Shown: positions 1-6,024 of the stretch, in pieces
Layout: every line of letters begins with the position of its first letter
Numbering within the stretch: position 1 is the stretch's first letter
Source: Thermoflexus sp.
Lineage (GTDB): Bacteria; Chloroflexota; Anaerolineae; B4-G1; DUEL01
Reading direction: 5' to 3'
Length of the DNA stretch: 6,673 nt
Assembly (NCBI GenBank): GCA_028276215.1
Contig: JAPYWT010000136.1
Coordinates: forward strand, 1 to 6,673
Notes under the pieces: generated by a model
Told to the model about the DNA's origin: nothing
The model's input: only the letters and a program-made list of their open reading frames with translations
The model's database searches: none
Position numbers and translations under genes: made by a program

Positions 1-15
1 GAAACCCGGGTTTTT
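1..15 (+). terminator. Right half of an upstream gene's terminator (partial)
   Basis: AAACCCGGGTTT (2-13) is a perfect 12-bp palindrome that runs into further T residues (TTTTT at 11-15). This is what the 3' arm of a GC-rich intrinsic terminator looks like when the left arm lies outside the window. It suggests the gene upstream ends just before base 1 and that the next promoter starts a new transcription unit. The left arm cannot be seen, so the call is tentative. Confidence 0.4.
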
Positions 16-37
16 GTTATCTCCTCAACAAAGGGCT

Positions 38-66
38 TTGCCTGTTGGGTCGTTCTCTGATATAAT
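38..66 (+). promoter_or_regulatory. Sigma70-type promoter of the antitoxin gene
   Basis: TTGCCT (38-43) and a perfect TATAAT (61-66) are separated by 17 bp, the optimal spacing. Transcription should start near 73, giving a leader of about 60 nt before the ATG at 132. An imperfect palindrome, CAAAGGGCTTTG (29-40), overlaps the -35 box and could be a second protein-binding site. The -10 match is strong; the -35 match is partial. Confidence 0.75.
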
Positions 67-67
67 C

Positions 68-91
68 TGTACGGAGATTACGCATCGTACA
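68..91 (+). promoter_or_regulatory. Inverted repeat at the transcription start, possible autoregulatory operator
   Basis: TGTACG (68-73) and CGTACA (86-91) are perfect reverse complements with starts 18 bp apart, lying directly after the -10 box across the expected start site. Phd/YefM antitoxins repress their own promoters by binding short palindromes in this position, so an operator for the downstream protein is a natural reading. The arms are only 6 bp and each holds the self-complementary GTAC, so chance is not excluded. Confidence 0.45.
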
Positions 92-131
92 AATGGTGGC
101 CTTCTTCAGCAAGGGCAGGCCTGGAGGAGTC

Positions 132-416
132 ATGCTGAAAACCATTTCAACCTCTGATCTGCGGGTGCAGATGAAGCGGGTTCTCAACGAGGTTGGCTAC
201 GGCCGGGCCCAGTACGTTGTGGAGAAATTCGGTGAACCCACTGCGGCCATTATCAGTATGGAGGACTTTCGCTTCCTGCAGACGGTCCGCCAGCGAGAGA
301 GGGAAGCGCGTCTGCGGGACCTGATCGCCCGCATTCGGGAGCGCCATCGGGACCTCAATCTAGAGGAACTGGATGCGCTGATTGAAGAGGCGCGCGGCGA
401 ATTCTACGAATCATAG
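132..416 (+). CDS. Phd/YefM-type antitoxin, apparently without a toxin gene
   Basis: This encodes a 94-residue protein of the Phd/YefM antitoxin family, which normally binds DNA through its N-terminal half and neutralises a toxin through its C-terminal tail. The family pattern is clear: an N-terminal MLKTISTSDLR segment, a central AQYVVEKFGEPTAAIISMEDF block (near residues 27-46) and a charged helical tail rich in R and E. The ATG at 132 is chosen because GGAGG (123-127) lies at good distance and the family motif begins right after it; an ATG at 93 in the same frame has no ribosome binding site and adds 13 atypical residues. Members usually sit directly before a PIN, RelE or Doc toxin. Here the next 330 bp hold no toxin-like gene, so it is an orphan, a stand-alone regulator, or its toxin lies outside the window. 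Confidence 0.88.
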   Translation: MLKTISTSDLRVQMKRVLNEVGYGRAQYVVEKFGEPTAAIISMEDFRFLQTVRQREREARLRDLIARIRERHRDLNLEELDALIEEARGEFYES

Positions 417-441
417 TGGCTGACCGGGCGCTGTTTCGGGG

Positions 442-469
442 TTGACAACTCCTGTTTTTCGGATATACT
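442..469 (+). promoter_or_regulatory. Sigma70-type promoter for the DUF499 gene or its leader RNA
   Basis: A consensus TTGACA (442-447) and TATACT (464-469) are separated by 16 bp. The start site should be near 476, about 275 nt ahead of the likely ATG at 750, giving an unusually long structured leader. AGGA (491-494) followed by an ATG at 498 lies just downstream and is in frame with the large gene. Confidence 0.75.
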
Positions 470-493
470 CCATATCGGTAGAACCTTACCAGG

Positions 494-532
494 AAAAATG
501 CCCCCGGCGGTGAGCGCGACACCGACCGGGGG
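494..532 (-). terminator. Intrinsic terminator on the minus strand; also a leader hairpin on the plus strand
   Basis: CCCCCGG (501-507) pairs with CCGGGGG (526-532) and the pairing continues inward (C508-G524, GGTG 509-512 with CACC 520-523). This gives a 12-bp stem with a single bulged A525 and a 7-nt loop. On the minus strand the hairpin is followed after two bases by five T residues (498 down to 494), the layout of an intrinsic terminator. On the plus strand the same hairpin would form early in the DUF499 leader. GACCGG (524-529) can alternatively pair with CCGGTC (534-539), so two exclusive folds are possible. Confidence 0.55.
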
Positions 533-575
533 GCCGGTCTCCACGCCGGTGAGGGCGGCGCGGAGGTTCGCCCGT

Positions 576-604
576 AGCATACCACAGAAGGCGGCTCCCG
601 TCAA
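576..604 (-). promoter_or_regulatory. Minus-strand sigma70-type promoter facing into the DUF499 leader
   Basis: Read on the minus strand, TTGACG (604-599) and TATGCT (581-576) are separated by exactly 17 bp. Transcription would start near 569 and run leftward to the minus-strand terminator at 532-494, giving an RNA of about 75 nt fully complementary to the plus-strand leader. No minus-strand gene lies downstream. The match is good but unproven, and the -35 box overlaps the plus-strand terminator hairpin. Confidence 0.5.
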
Positions 605-623
605 CCCGGCGGGGCCGCCTTTT
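588..623 (+). terminator. Intrinsic terminator or attenuator inside the DUF499 leader
   Basis: AAGGCGGC (588-595) pairs with GCCGCCTT (614-621), and inside it CCCG (597-600) pairs with CGGG (610-613), leaving T596 bulged and a 9-nt loop. TTTT (620-623) follows. This lies between the promoter at 442-469 and the gene start at 750, so it would either end a separate RNA of about 150 nt or act as an attenuator of the DUF499 message. The T tract is short, so termination may be partial. Confidence 0.55.
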
Positions 624-628
624 CGTTC

Positions 629-646
629 CATCCCGGCGGGGGGATG
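629..646 (+). other. Small hairpin after the leader terminator
   Basis: CATCCC (629-634) and GGGATG (641-646) form a perfect 6-bp stem with a 6-nt loop, directly after the terminator-like hairpin. It adds to the dense structure of the leader. I recognise no known riboswitch or T-box consensus in 470-650. Confidence 0.35.
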
Positions 647-654
647 CTCCGCTC

Positions 655-749
655 CCTGTGCACTGCGCCCTGCGACGTGCGACCCTGCGACCCTGCGCCG
701 TGCGACCCTGCGCCTTGCGCCGTGTGACCCTGCGACCCTGCGACCTGCT
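655..749. repeat. Tandem array of 7-8 bp TGCGACC-like units
   Basis: About twelve consecutive units of the form TGCGACC(C), with variants TGCGCCG, TGCGCCT, TGCGACG and TGTGACC, fill this stretch and end at the ATG of the DUF499 gene. Unit length alternates between 7 and 8, which is not a multiple of three, so the array looks non-coding although the frame happens to stay open. It resembles the short tandem repeats scattered between genes in some GC-rich environmental bacteria. A related array begins at 6639. Confidence 0.8.
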
Positions 750-3700
750 ATGAAACCTGTCTTCCAGACCTGCCAGCCTCGTACCGAAGTCCTCCAGGGG
801 GACCTGCGGGAGGAAATCTTCGCCGCCCGCCTCCGGGACGTCATAGAGGGCCGGGCCGACCCCGTCTATCAGGACCCCCGCCGCTTCTTTGAGAACACAT
901 ACCCCACCGAAGGGCTGAGGGTTCTGCTCCAGGAGGCCCTGGGGCGGCTGACCGGCGCCCGTCCGGCCAGCAACGCCATCATCCGCCTGGAGACGGCCTT
1001 CGGCGGCGGCAAAACCCACAACCTGATCGCCCTCTACCACGCCGCCCGGGGCCATCCCCCCGGTCCGGCCTTTGTGGACGGTGCCCTCATCCCGGCTCCG
1101 GGGGCCGTCCGGGCCGTCGGCGTCGTCGGCTCGGACCTGGGGCCGGAGGGGGTCCCCCATCCCGAACTGACCACGTACACCCTCTGGGGCGAACTGGCGT
1201 ACCAGTTGGGCGGTGTGGAAGGGTACGCCCGGGTCGCCGAGAGCGATCGTAACCGCTCCGCCCCCGGCACCGGACTGCTGGAACAACTGATCGGCGATAC
1301 CCCGACCCTCATCCTTCTGGACGAAGTGGCCCGTCACCTGCGGGCCGCCCGGGCCGTCCCCACCGCCACCGGACGCTCCAACCTGGCGGAGCAGACCGTC
1401 GCCTTCCTGATGTCCCTCCTGGAGTTCGCCGCCAGCCGGGAACGGGTGGTGGTGGTCCTGACCCTCTCCGACCCCGCCGACGCGTTCGGGCCGGAGAGCG
1501 AGGACCTGCGCCGGGAACTGGACGAGGCCCGTCGGGTTTCCGCCCGCCAGGAGCGGGTCATCACCCCTACGGGTGAGCGGGAAATCCCGGCCATCGTCAC
1601 CCACCGGCTGTTCCGGGAGATAGACCGGGACGCGGCCCAGGAGGTTGCCCGGGCCTACCTGGCGGCGTACCGACGGCTGGTGGAGCAGGGGGCCAATCTC
1701 CCCCAGCGGGCTCTGCGGGCCGAGTACGCCGAAGAGATGGTCGCCGATTATCCCTTCCACCCCGAACTCCTGAACACCCTCGTCCGCAAGACGGCCACCA
1801 TCCCCAACTTCCAGAAGACCCGGGGTGCGCTCCGCCTGCTGGCCCTGGTCGTCCGGCGTCTCTGGGAGACCCGTCCCCCCGATACAGACCTCATTCACCC
1901 CTTCCACGTGGACCTGGAAGTGGAGGAGATTGTCAACGACCTGACCAGCCGCCTGGACCGCCCGGCCTTCCGTCAGGTGGTGGAGGCGGACATCGCCAGC
2001 CCGAAGTCGGGGGCCCCTGCCCATGCTCAGGTGCTGGACCGGGACTGGGTGCGGGCGGGCCGTCCCCCGTACACCCGGCGGGTCGCCACGACGGTCTTCC
2101 TGCACAGCCTGACGCTGGGGGTCGCCTCGGGGGTGGACCCGGCTGACCTGCTGCTGGCGGTGGTGACGCCGGAGGACGATCCGGCGTTCATCTCCCGGGC
2201 CGCCGAACATCTCTACGACCACGGCTGGTTCTTTGACTGGGACGGCCGCCGCTATCGCTTTGGGACGGAGCCCTCGCTGAATAAGATCGTGGCCGACGAG
2301 ACGGGAATGGTCGGCCGCACCCGGGCGAAAGACGAACTGGACCGGCGCATCCGCCAGGTCTGGAAGACGGGGACCCTGCGGGTCGTCTATTTCCCCCAGG
2401 AGGCCAGCGACGTGGACGACGACCCCGGTTCGCCGAAACTGTGCGTCCTCCACTACGACGCGGCGACGGTGACGGCGGCCGACCCTGCGCCTCCCGACCT
2501 GGCCCGGAAGATTGCGGAGTACGCCGGCACCCAGCAGACCTACCGTCGTTTCCGCAACAATGTCCTCTTCCTGGTGGCCGACGGGGAGCGGGTGGAGGAG
2601 ATGGTGGAGGTGGCCCGGCGGTATCTGGCGATTGCCCGCATCCTGGCGGACCCGGAGCGGCTGAGCGAGTTCACGGAGGAGCAGAAGCGGAAACTGAAGA
2701 AGATGGGGGAGGCGGCGGAACTGGACCTGCGGGTGGCGATTACCCGTGCCTACCGGTACCTGTACTATCCCAGTGCGGAGGCTCCCCAGAAGCACGCCAA
2801 TCTGGCCTGCGAGGTGCTGCCGGCGCAGGAGCAGGGGGAGGTCAGCCCGGACCAGACGGTGGTGGTCCTGCGGGCGCTGCGGGGGCAGCAGAAGATTCTC
2901 ACGGGGGACGACCCGCCCCTGGCGGCCGCGTACGTCCGTTCCCGGGCCTGGGACACGGACCAGGTGATGATGACGACGGAGGAGTTGCGGCAGGCCTTCG
3001 CCCGGCGGTTGCGCCTGCCGATGCTCCTGGACCTGAACCAGTTGAAGAAGACGATCCAGAACGGCATTGTGGCCCGCCAGTGGGTCTACTACGACCCGGC
3101 GGCCGGGGTGGGCTACGACCAGGAGTCCCCGCCCCCGGCGGTTCAGATCAGCGACGAGGTCTATCTCTACCTGCCGGAGGAAGCGGAGCGGCTTCGGTTG
3201 CCCATCCGGGGGAAGGTGGAGCGGGAGCAGCCCGGCCCTGAACCGACCTGTCCCCTCTGTGGGCGGCCGCGCAGCCAGTGCATCTGTGGAGAGGAGTTGG
3301 ATGTGGGGCCGCCGCCCCCGGAGCCGCTGCGGGGGGAGGGGGTGCCCCAGCAGGCCTTCCAGCAGTTGCTGGACCGCTGCCACGACCGGGGGGTGACCCG
3401 CCTGGCGGTGCTGCGGATCACCCTGCGGGGGGAGGGAGCCGCCGGGGCGCGCCACCTGCGGGCCCTGGGGCTGGCCATCCCCCAGATGGGCAAGGGGGAG
3501 TTCCGCGTAGAGCAGTCGTACAATGCGGAGTTCGGCGGTGGCCAGTACATCTCCAGCCAGGTCGTCCTGGGGTGGGACCTCTACCGCCGCTGGAAGGGGG
3601 TGACGGACGACCTCTCCCAGGGGGCGGAGAAGTTCACCACGAAGACGGTGCTGACCGTTCGTTTCCCCGACGGCCTGGAGGTGGGGGGCGACCCGTTCCG

Positions 3701-3806
3701 GACGATTCACGAAGTGCTGACGACGGTGGGCCTGGGGCCCATCGTTGTGGACGCCGAGCCGCTGGCAACCGCCGGGCCCGATGATGGTTCTATCGGACGC
3801 GGATGA
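750..3806 (+). CDS. DUF499-type P-loop ATPase, putative anti-phage defence protein
   Basis: This encodes a large cytoplasmic ATPase of 1018 residues, normal length for DUF499 proteins. The N-terminus is characteristic: a short lead, then YQDPRRFFENTYPTEGL (residues 40-56). The ATP site follows with Walker A FGGGKTH (84-90), Walker B LILLDE (187-192) and a sensor-like VVVVLTLSDP strand (233-242). A compact CPLC-x6-CIC zinc-ribbon motif lies at 834-846, and the segment 600-780 is helical and charged. DUF499 genes are known neighbours of DUF1156 methyltransferases and helicases in predicted anti-phage loci; the substrate is unknown. I chose ATG 750 because the DUF499 signature starts there. The same frame is open back to an ATG at 498 with an AGGA site, but that would add 84 residues encoded by hairpins and tandem repeats. 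No ribosome binding site precedes 750. The stop codon falls within a 10-bp intergenic repeat. Confidence 0.88.
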   Translation: MKPVFQTCQPRTEVLQGDLREEIFAARLRDVIEGRADPVYQDPRRFFENTYPTEGLRVLLQEALGRLTGARPASNAIIRLETAFGGGKTHNLIALYHAARGHPPGPAFVDGALIPAPGAVRAVGVVGSDLGPEGVPHPELTTYTLWGELAYQLGGVEGYARVAESDRNRSAPGTGLLEQLIGDTPTLILLDEVARHLRAARAVPTATGRSNLAEQTVAFLMSLLEFAASRERVVVVLTLSDPADAFGPESEDLRRELDEARRVSARQERVITPTGEREIPAIVTHRLFREIDRDAAQEVARAYLAAYRRLVEQGANLPQRALRAEYAEEMVADYPFHPELLNTLVRKTATIPNFQKTRGALRLLALVVRRLWETRPPDTDLIHPFHVDLEVEEIVNDLTSRLDRPAFRQVVEADIASPKSGAPAHAQVLDRDWVRAGRPPYTRRVATTVFLHSLTLGVASGVDPADLLLAVVTPEDDPAFISRAAEHLYDHGWFFDWDGRRYRFGTEPSLNKIVADETGMVGRTRAKDELDRRIRQVWKTGTLRVVYFPQEASDVDDDPGSPKLCVLHYDAATVTAADPAPPDLARKIAEYAGTQQTYRRFRNNVLFLVADGERVEEMVEVARRYLAIARILADPERLSEFTEEQKRKLKKMGEAAELDLRVAITRAYRYLYYPSAEAPQKHANLACEVLPAQEQGEVSPDQTVVVLRALRGQQKILTGDDPPLAAAYVRSRAWDTDQVMMTTEELRQAFARRLRLPMLLDLNQLKKTIQNGIVARQWVYYDPAAGVGYDQESPPPAVQISDEVYLYLPEEAERLRLPIRGKVEREQPGPEPTCPLCGRPRSQCICGEELDVGPPPPEPLRGEGVPQQAFQQLLDRCHDRGVTRLAVLRITLRGEGAAGARHLRALGLAIPQMGKGEFRVEQSYNAEFGGGQYISSQVVLGWDLYRRWKGVTDDLSQGAEKFTTKTVLTVRFPDGLEVGGDPFRTIHEVLTTVGLGPIVVDAEPLATAGPDDGSIGRG

Positions 3807-3840
3807 ACACGGATGGACACGGATGCCCACGGATGCCCAC
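3801..3840. repeat. Four tandem 10-bp units, GGATGNNCAC
   Basis: The units GGATGAACAC, GGATGGACAC, GGATGCCCAC and GGATGCCCAC follow one another with exact 10-bp period, and a diverged fifth (GGAAAGAATC) begins at 3841. The TGA inside the first unit (3804-3806) is the stop codon of the DUF499 gene, so the repeat defines the protein's last residues. Arrays of this sequence type are common between genes in some environmental bacterial genomes. Confidence 0.85.
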
Positions 3841-3873
3841 GGAAAGAATCCTTCGTGTCCTTCGTGGTTTTTT
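3837..3873 (+). terminator. Repeat-derived hairpin with T tract between the DUF499 and ASCH genes
   Basis: CCACG (3837-3841) pairs with CGTGG (3863-3867), and AA (3843-3844) can pair with TT (3861-3862) past a bulged G. Six T residues (3868-3873) follow. Inside lie two 9-bp copies, CCTTCGTGT and CCTTCGTGG (3850-3867). The layout is terminator-like but the stem is short and the loop long, so it may only weaken read-through into the ASCH gene, or be simply a repeat. Confidence 0.35.
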
Positions 3874-3889
3874 CCAGTAGAGTCCCTCC

Positions 3890-4744
3890 ATGAAAGCGCT
3901 GAGTTTTCTCCAGCCCCGGGCGGAGCAGGTGGTGCGCGGGGAGAAGACGGTGGACATCCGGACCTGGCAGGTTTCGTACCGGGGGCCGCTGGCGGTGCAC
4001 GCCTCGGGCCGACGGCGGGACGACCGTTGCCGTCAGTTGGGATTTGACCCGGACGCGCTGGCCTACGGGGCGCTGGTGGGCGTGGTGGAGTTGACGGACA
4101 TCACCCCGATAGACGGGGCGACCTACGAGGCGCTGCGGGACCGTCATCTCTCCGAGGAGCCGTACCCCGGCGCGCCCTGCTACGCCTGGCACTTCTCCGG
4201 GCCCCGCCGGTTTCCCCAGCCGCTGCCCTGCCGGGGCCGGATGGGGTTATTTGACGTGGAGATTGGCGGGGAGGTCCTTCCGGCCCGGCCAGCGCTGGAC
4301 CCGGAGCGGCCGTTCGTCCTCTACACCGTGCCGGAGCGGGACGGGGGGTATCGGGTGGCGCTGTACCAGTGGCTGGTGCGGAATGGGGAGCGGGGGGTAC
4401 GGGCGCCGGTGGCGATGTGGGGGGTGGAACTGGGTGGGGCGCCGCTGCGGGCGGTGGCGGACCACCTGCTCCAGGCGCTGCGGGCGGCGGGCTACCGGGC
4501 CACCGACCTGGCCCGTGCCGGGCGGGAGCGGCCTTTCTACCTGGACGAGCCGACGGGGGTGCGCCTGGCGCTGGTCCTGATGGCGGTCAAACCCCTGGCC
4601 CGTCCGGACCGGATGGAGGCGATTGCGGAGGGCATCCGGGCGATGGGGGACGAGGAGGCCTACTATTGGTTCTCCAAGTGCAGTGCCGGCCCCGACCCCC
4701 AGCGGGCCCAGCGCGCGCTGCGGGTCCTCCTGGCGGGGGAGTAG
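3890..4744 (+). CDS. ASCH domain fused to a conserved domain possibly linked to DUF499 loci
   Basis: This 284-residue protein has two parts. Residues 1-125 form an ASCH domain (PUA-like fold): a start like MKALSFLQPRAEQVV, the signature G17-E-K-T-x-D-x-R24 (usual Glu replaced by D22), RGPLAVHAS (31-39), GALVGVVEL (60-68), and the closing YAWHF and GRMGLFDV segments. ASCH domains are thought to bind RNA or nucleotides; the E. coli relative YqfB hydrolyses N4-acetylcytidine. Residues 138-284 form a second domain ending with a strongly patterned helix, RMEAIAEGIRAM then DEEAYYWFSKC (241-264). I associate this pattern, from memory and unverified, with short proteins encoded next to DUF499 genes, which fits the position here. 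One continuous frame joins them through a proline-rich linker (130-141). No ribosome binding site is visible before the ATG; the gene starts 17 bp after a T tract. It ends 29 bp before the next gene. Confidence 0.8.
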   Translation: MKALSFLQPRAEQVVRGEKTVDIRTWQVSYRGPLAVHASGRRRDDRCRQLGFDPDALAYGALVGVVELTDITPIDGATYEALRDRHLSEEPYPGAPCYAWHFSGPRRFPQPLPCRGRMGLFDVEIGGEVLPARPALDPERPFVLYTVPERDGGYRVALYQWLVRNGERGVRAPVAMWGVELGGAPLRAVADHLLQALRAAGYRATDLARAGRERPFYLDEPTGVRLALVLMAVKPLARPDRMEAIAEGIRAMGDEEAYYWFSKCSAGPDPQRAQRALRVLLAGE

Positions 4745-4773
4745 CCACTGTTCAAGAGCGTTAAGGAGGCGAT

Positions 4774-6024
4774 ATGGCCACTTCGGAAAACCGGGAAGTA
4801 CGTCCTTCGGGCCGGATTACCCGGCTGCGGGTCAGGAACTACCGCAGTCTGGCCGACGTGGACCTGACCCTGGGGCCGCTGACCGTGTTTGTCGGCCTCA
4901 ACGGCGCGGGCAAAAGCAACCTGCTGGATGTCCTGCGGTTTGTCCGCGACGTGGTGACCGGGCGTATGGAGATAGCGGTTGGCCGGCGCGGCGGTATGAG
5001 TGCCCTGCGCCGCTGGTCTCCGAAGGGCCGCCCTTTTGATGTCTCTATAGAACTGCACGTGGAGGGGGAGGACTGGCGGGCCGAGTATGCGTTTACACTG
5101 GGAGGCGAGCGCCGGGGGGAGTTCCGGATCAAGACCGAATCCTGCCGGGTGGATTACCAGGGAAAGCCCCACTCCTACCGGATTGTCAACGGACAATGGG
5201 AAGAAATGCCGTCGGTCCAGCGGGAGTTCTTGAATCTGCTCTCCCAGGGAGTGCCGATGCCACCGGAGGAACTCCAGCAGCAAATCACCAGTGTGCCATC
5301 TACGGAACTTTTCCTGCCCCGCGCGGCCCTTTTATTGGGGGACCTGGCGTTCGCCGCCCTCTGGAACACTCTGCGCGACATGGGATTTTATACCCTCTAT
5401 CCGAACACCTTTCGGGCGCCGGCCCCACCGGCCAACCCCTATCCGTTGGAGGACGATGGGAAGAACATCGCCAGCACCCTCCAGATGCTGCGGAAAGAGC
5501 ACCCTCAGGCCTATGACCGTATCCGGCGCTACCTTCAGGCGGCCGTGCCCGATGTGGAGGACATCGGTGTCATTCGGGTGGGCAGTTACCTGGCCGTCCA
5601 GGTCTTCCACAGGCGTGGGGAGCGGAGGGCCGCCTTTGACCTGGCTCAGGAGGCCGATGGAACCCTCCGCCTTCTGGCCCTCTTCACCGCCCTGTTCCAG
5701 GAGCCTCCCTGCACTCTGGTGGGGATTGAGGAGCCCGAACTGAACATCCACCCCGGCGCGCTGATGGTATTACGGGATGCGCTGGACCTGGCCAGTCGGC
5801 GGACCCAGGTCCTGATCACCACGCACAGCCCGGACCTGCTGGACAAGTTCCCTCCGGAGTCGTTTCGCGTGGTGGAGATGGAGGACGGCATCACCCAGGT
5901 GGGCCCGATGGTTACCTACCAGCAGGAGGCCATCCGCGATCGCCTGTTCACCCCGGGCGAGTTGTTCCGTATAGAAGACCTGCGTCGGGAGGAAACCTAT
6001 GCCCCTGCTGTGGATGTGGGTTGA
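4774..6024 (+). CDS. OLD/RecF-like ABC-type ATPase (AAA_21 class)
   Basis: This 416-residue ATPase has the full motif set of the SMC/RecF/OLD class: an N-terminal ITRLRVRNYRSLADVDLTLG lead (15-34), Walker A GLNGAGKSN (41-49), a signature-like ADGTLRLLAL (294-303), Walker B LVGIEEPELNIHPG (315-328) with E319/E320, and the H-loop LITTHSPDLLD (347-357). There is no long coiled coil, only a mixed middle region. Such ATPases act as DNA or protein sensors that control a TOPRIM nuclease, either fused (OLD) or separate (Gabija, PARIS). Here the TOPRIM partner is the next gene, overlapping by 26 bp, which implies coupled translation. A near-perfect ribosome binding site AAGGAGG (4763-4769) fixes the start at 4774. 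The exact anti-phage function is inferred from architecture only. Confidence 0.9.
   Translation: MATSENREVRPSGRITRLRVRNYRSLADVDLTLGPLTVFVGLNGAGKSNLLDVLRFVRDVVTGRMEIAVGRRGGMSALRRWSPKGRPFDVSIELHVEGEDWRAEYAFTLGGERRGEFRIKTESCRVDYQGKPHSYRIVNGQWEEMPSVQREFLNLLSQGVPMPPEELQQQITSVPSTELFLPRAALLLGDLAFAALWNTLRDMGFYTLYPNTFRAPAPPANPYPLEDDGKNIASTLQMLRKEHPQAYDRIRRYLQAAVPDVEDIGVIRVGSYLAVQVFHRRGERRAAFDLAQEADGTLRLLALFTALFQEPPCTLVGIEEPELNIHPGALMVLRDALDLASRRTQVLITTHSPDLLDKFPPESFRVVEMEDGITQVGPMVTYQQEAIRDRLFTPGELFRIEDLRREETYAPAVDVG

Noticed and set aside
93..131. Upstream start of the antitoxin gene at ATG 93
   Set aside because: It has no ribosome binding site and directly abuts the inverted repeat; ATG 132 has GGAGG and begins with the family's N-terminal motif.
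480..560. FMN (RFN) riboswitch, because of the CCGGCGGTGA string near 504-513
   Set aside because: The other conserved RFN blocks (the AGGGTG start and the paired distal elements) are absent and the string is explained by a local hairpin.
540..625. T-box leader or tRNA-like element, because of GGTTCGCCC and the terminator
   Set aside because: No T-box consensus, no specifier loop and no cloverleaf could be formed; only the terminator-like hairpin is supported.
655..749. CRISPR array
   Set aside because: Units are only 7-8 bp with no unique spacers between them; this is a simple tandem repeat.
2441..3241. Overlapping plus-strand frame of 266 codons inside the DUF499 gene
   Set aside because: Composition is almost all G, A, P and R, as expected for a frame shifted against high-GC codons; no motif and no ribosome binding site.
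486..3830. Open reading frame of more than 1100 codons on the minus strand opposite the DUF499 gene
   Set aside because: It mirrors the GC-rich codons of the real gene, is dominated by R, G, P, H and Q, and shows no recognisable domain, while the plus strand carries clear ATPase motifs.
4663..5283. Minus-strand frame of 206 codons spanning the ASCH/ATPase gene junction
   Set aside because: It lies opposite the conserved Walker A region of the ATPase and has no recognisable motif; a shadow frame.
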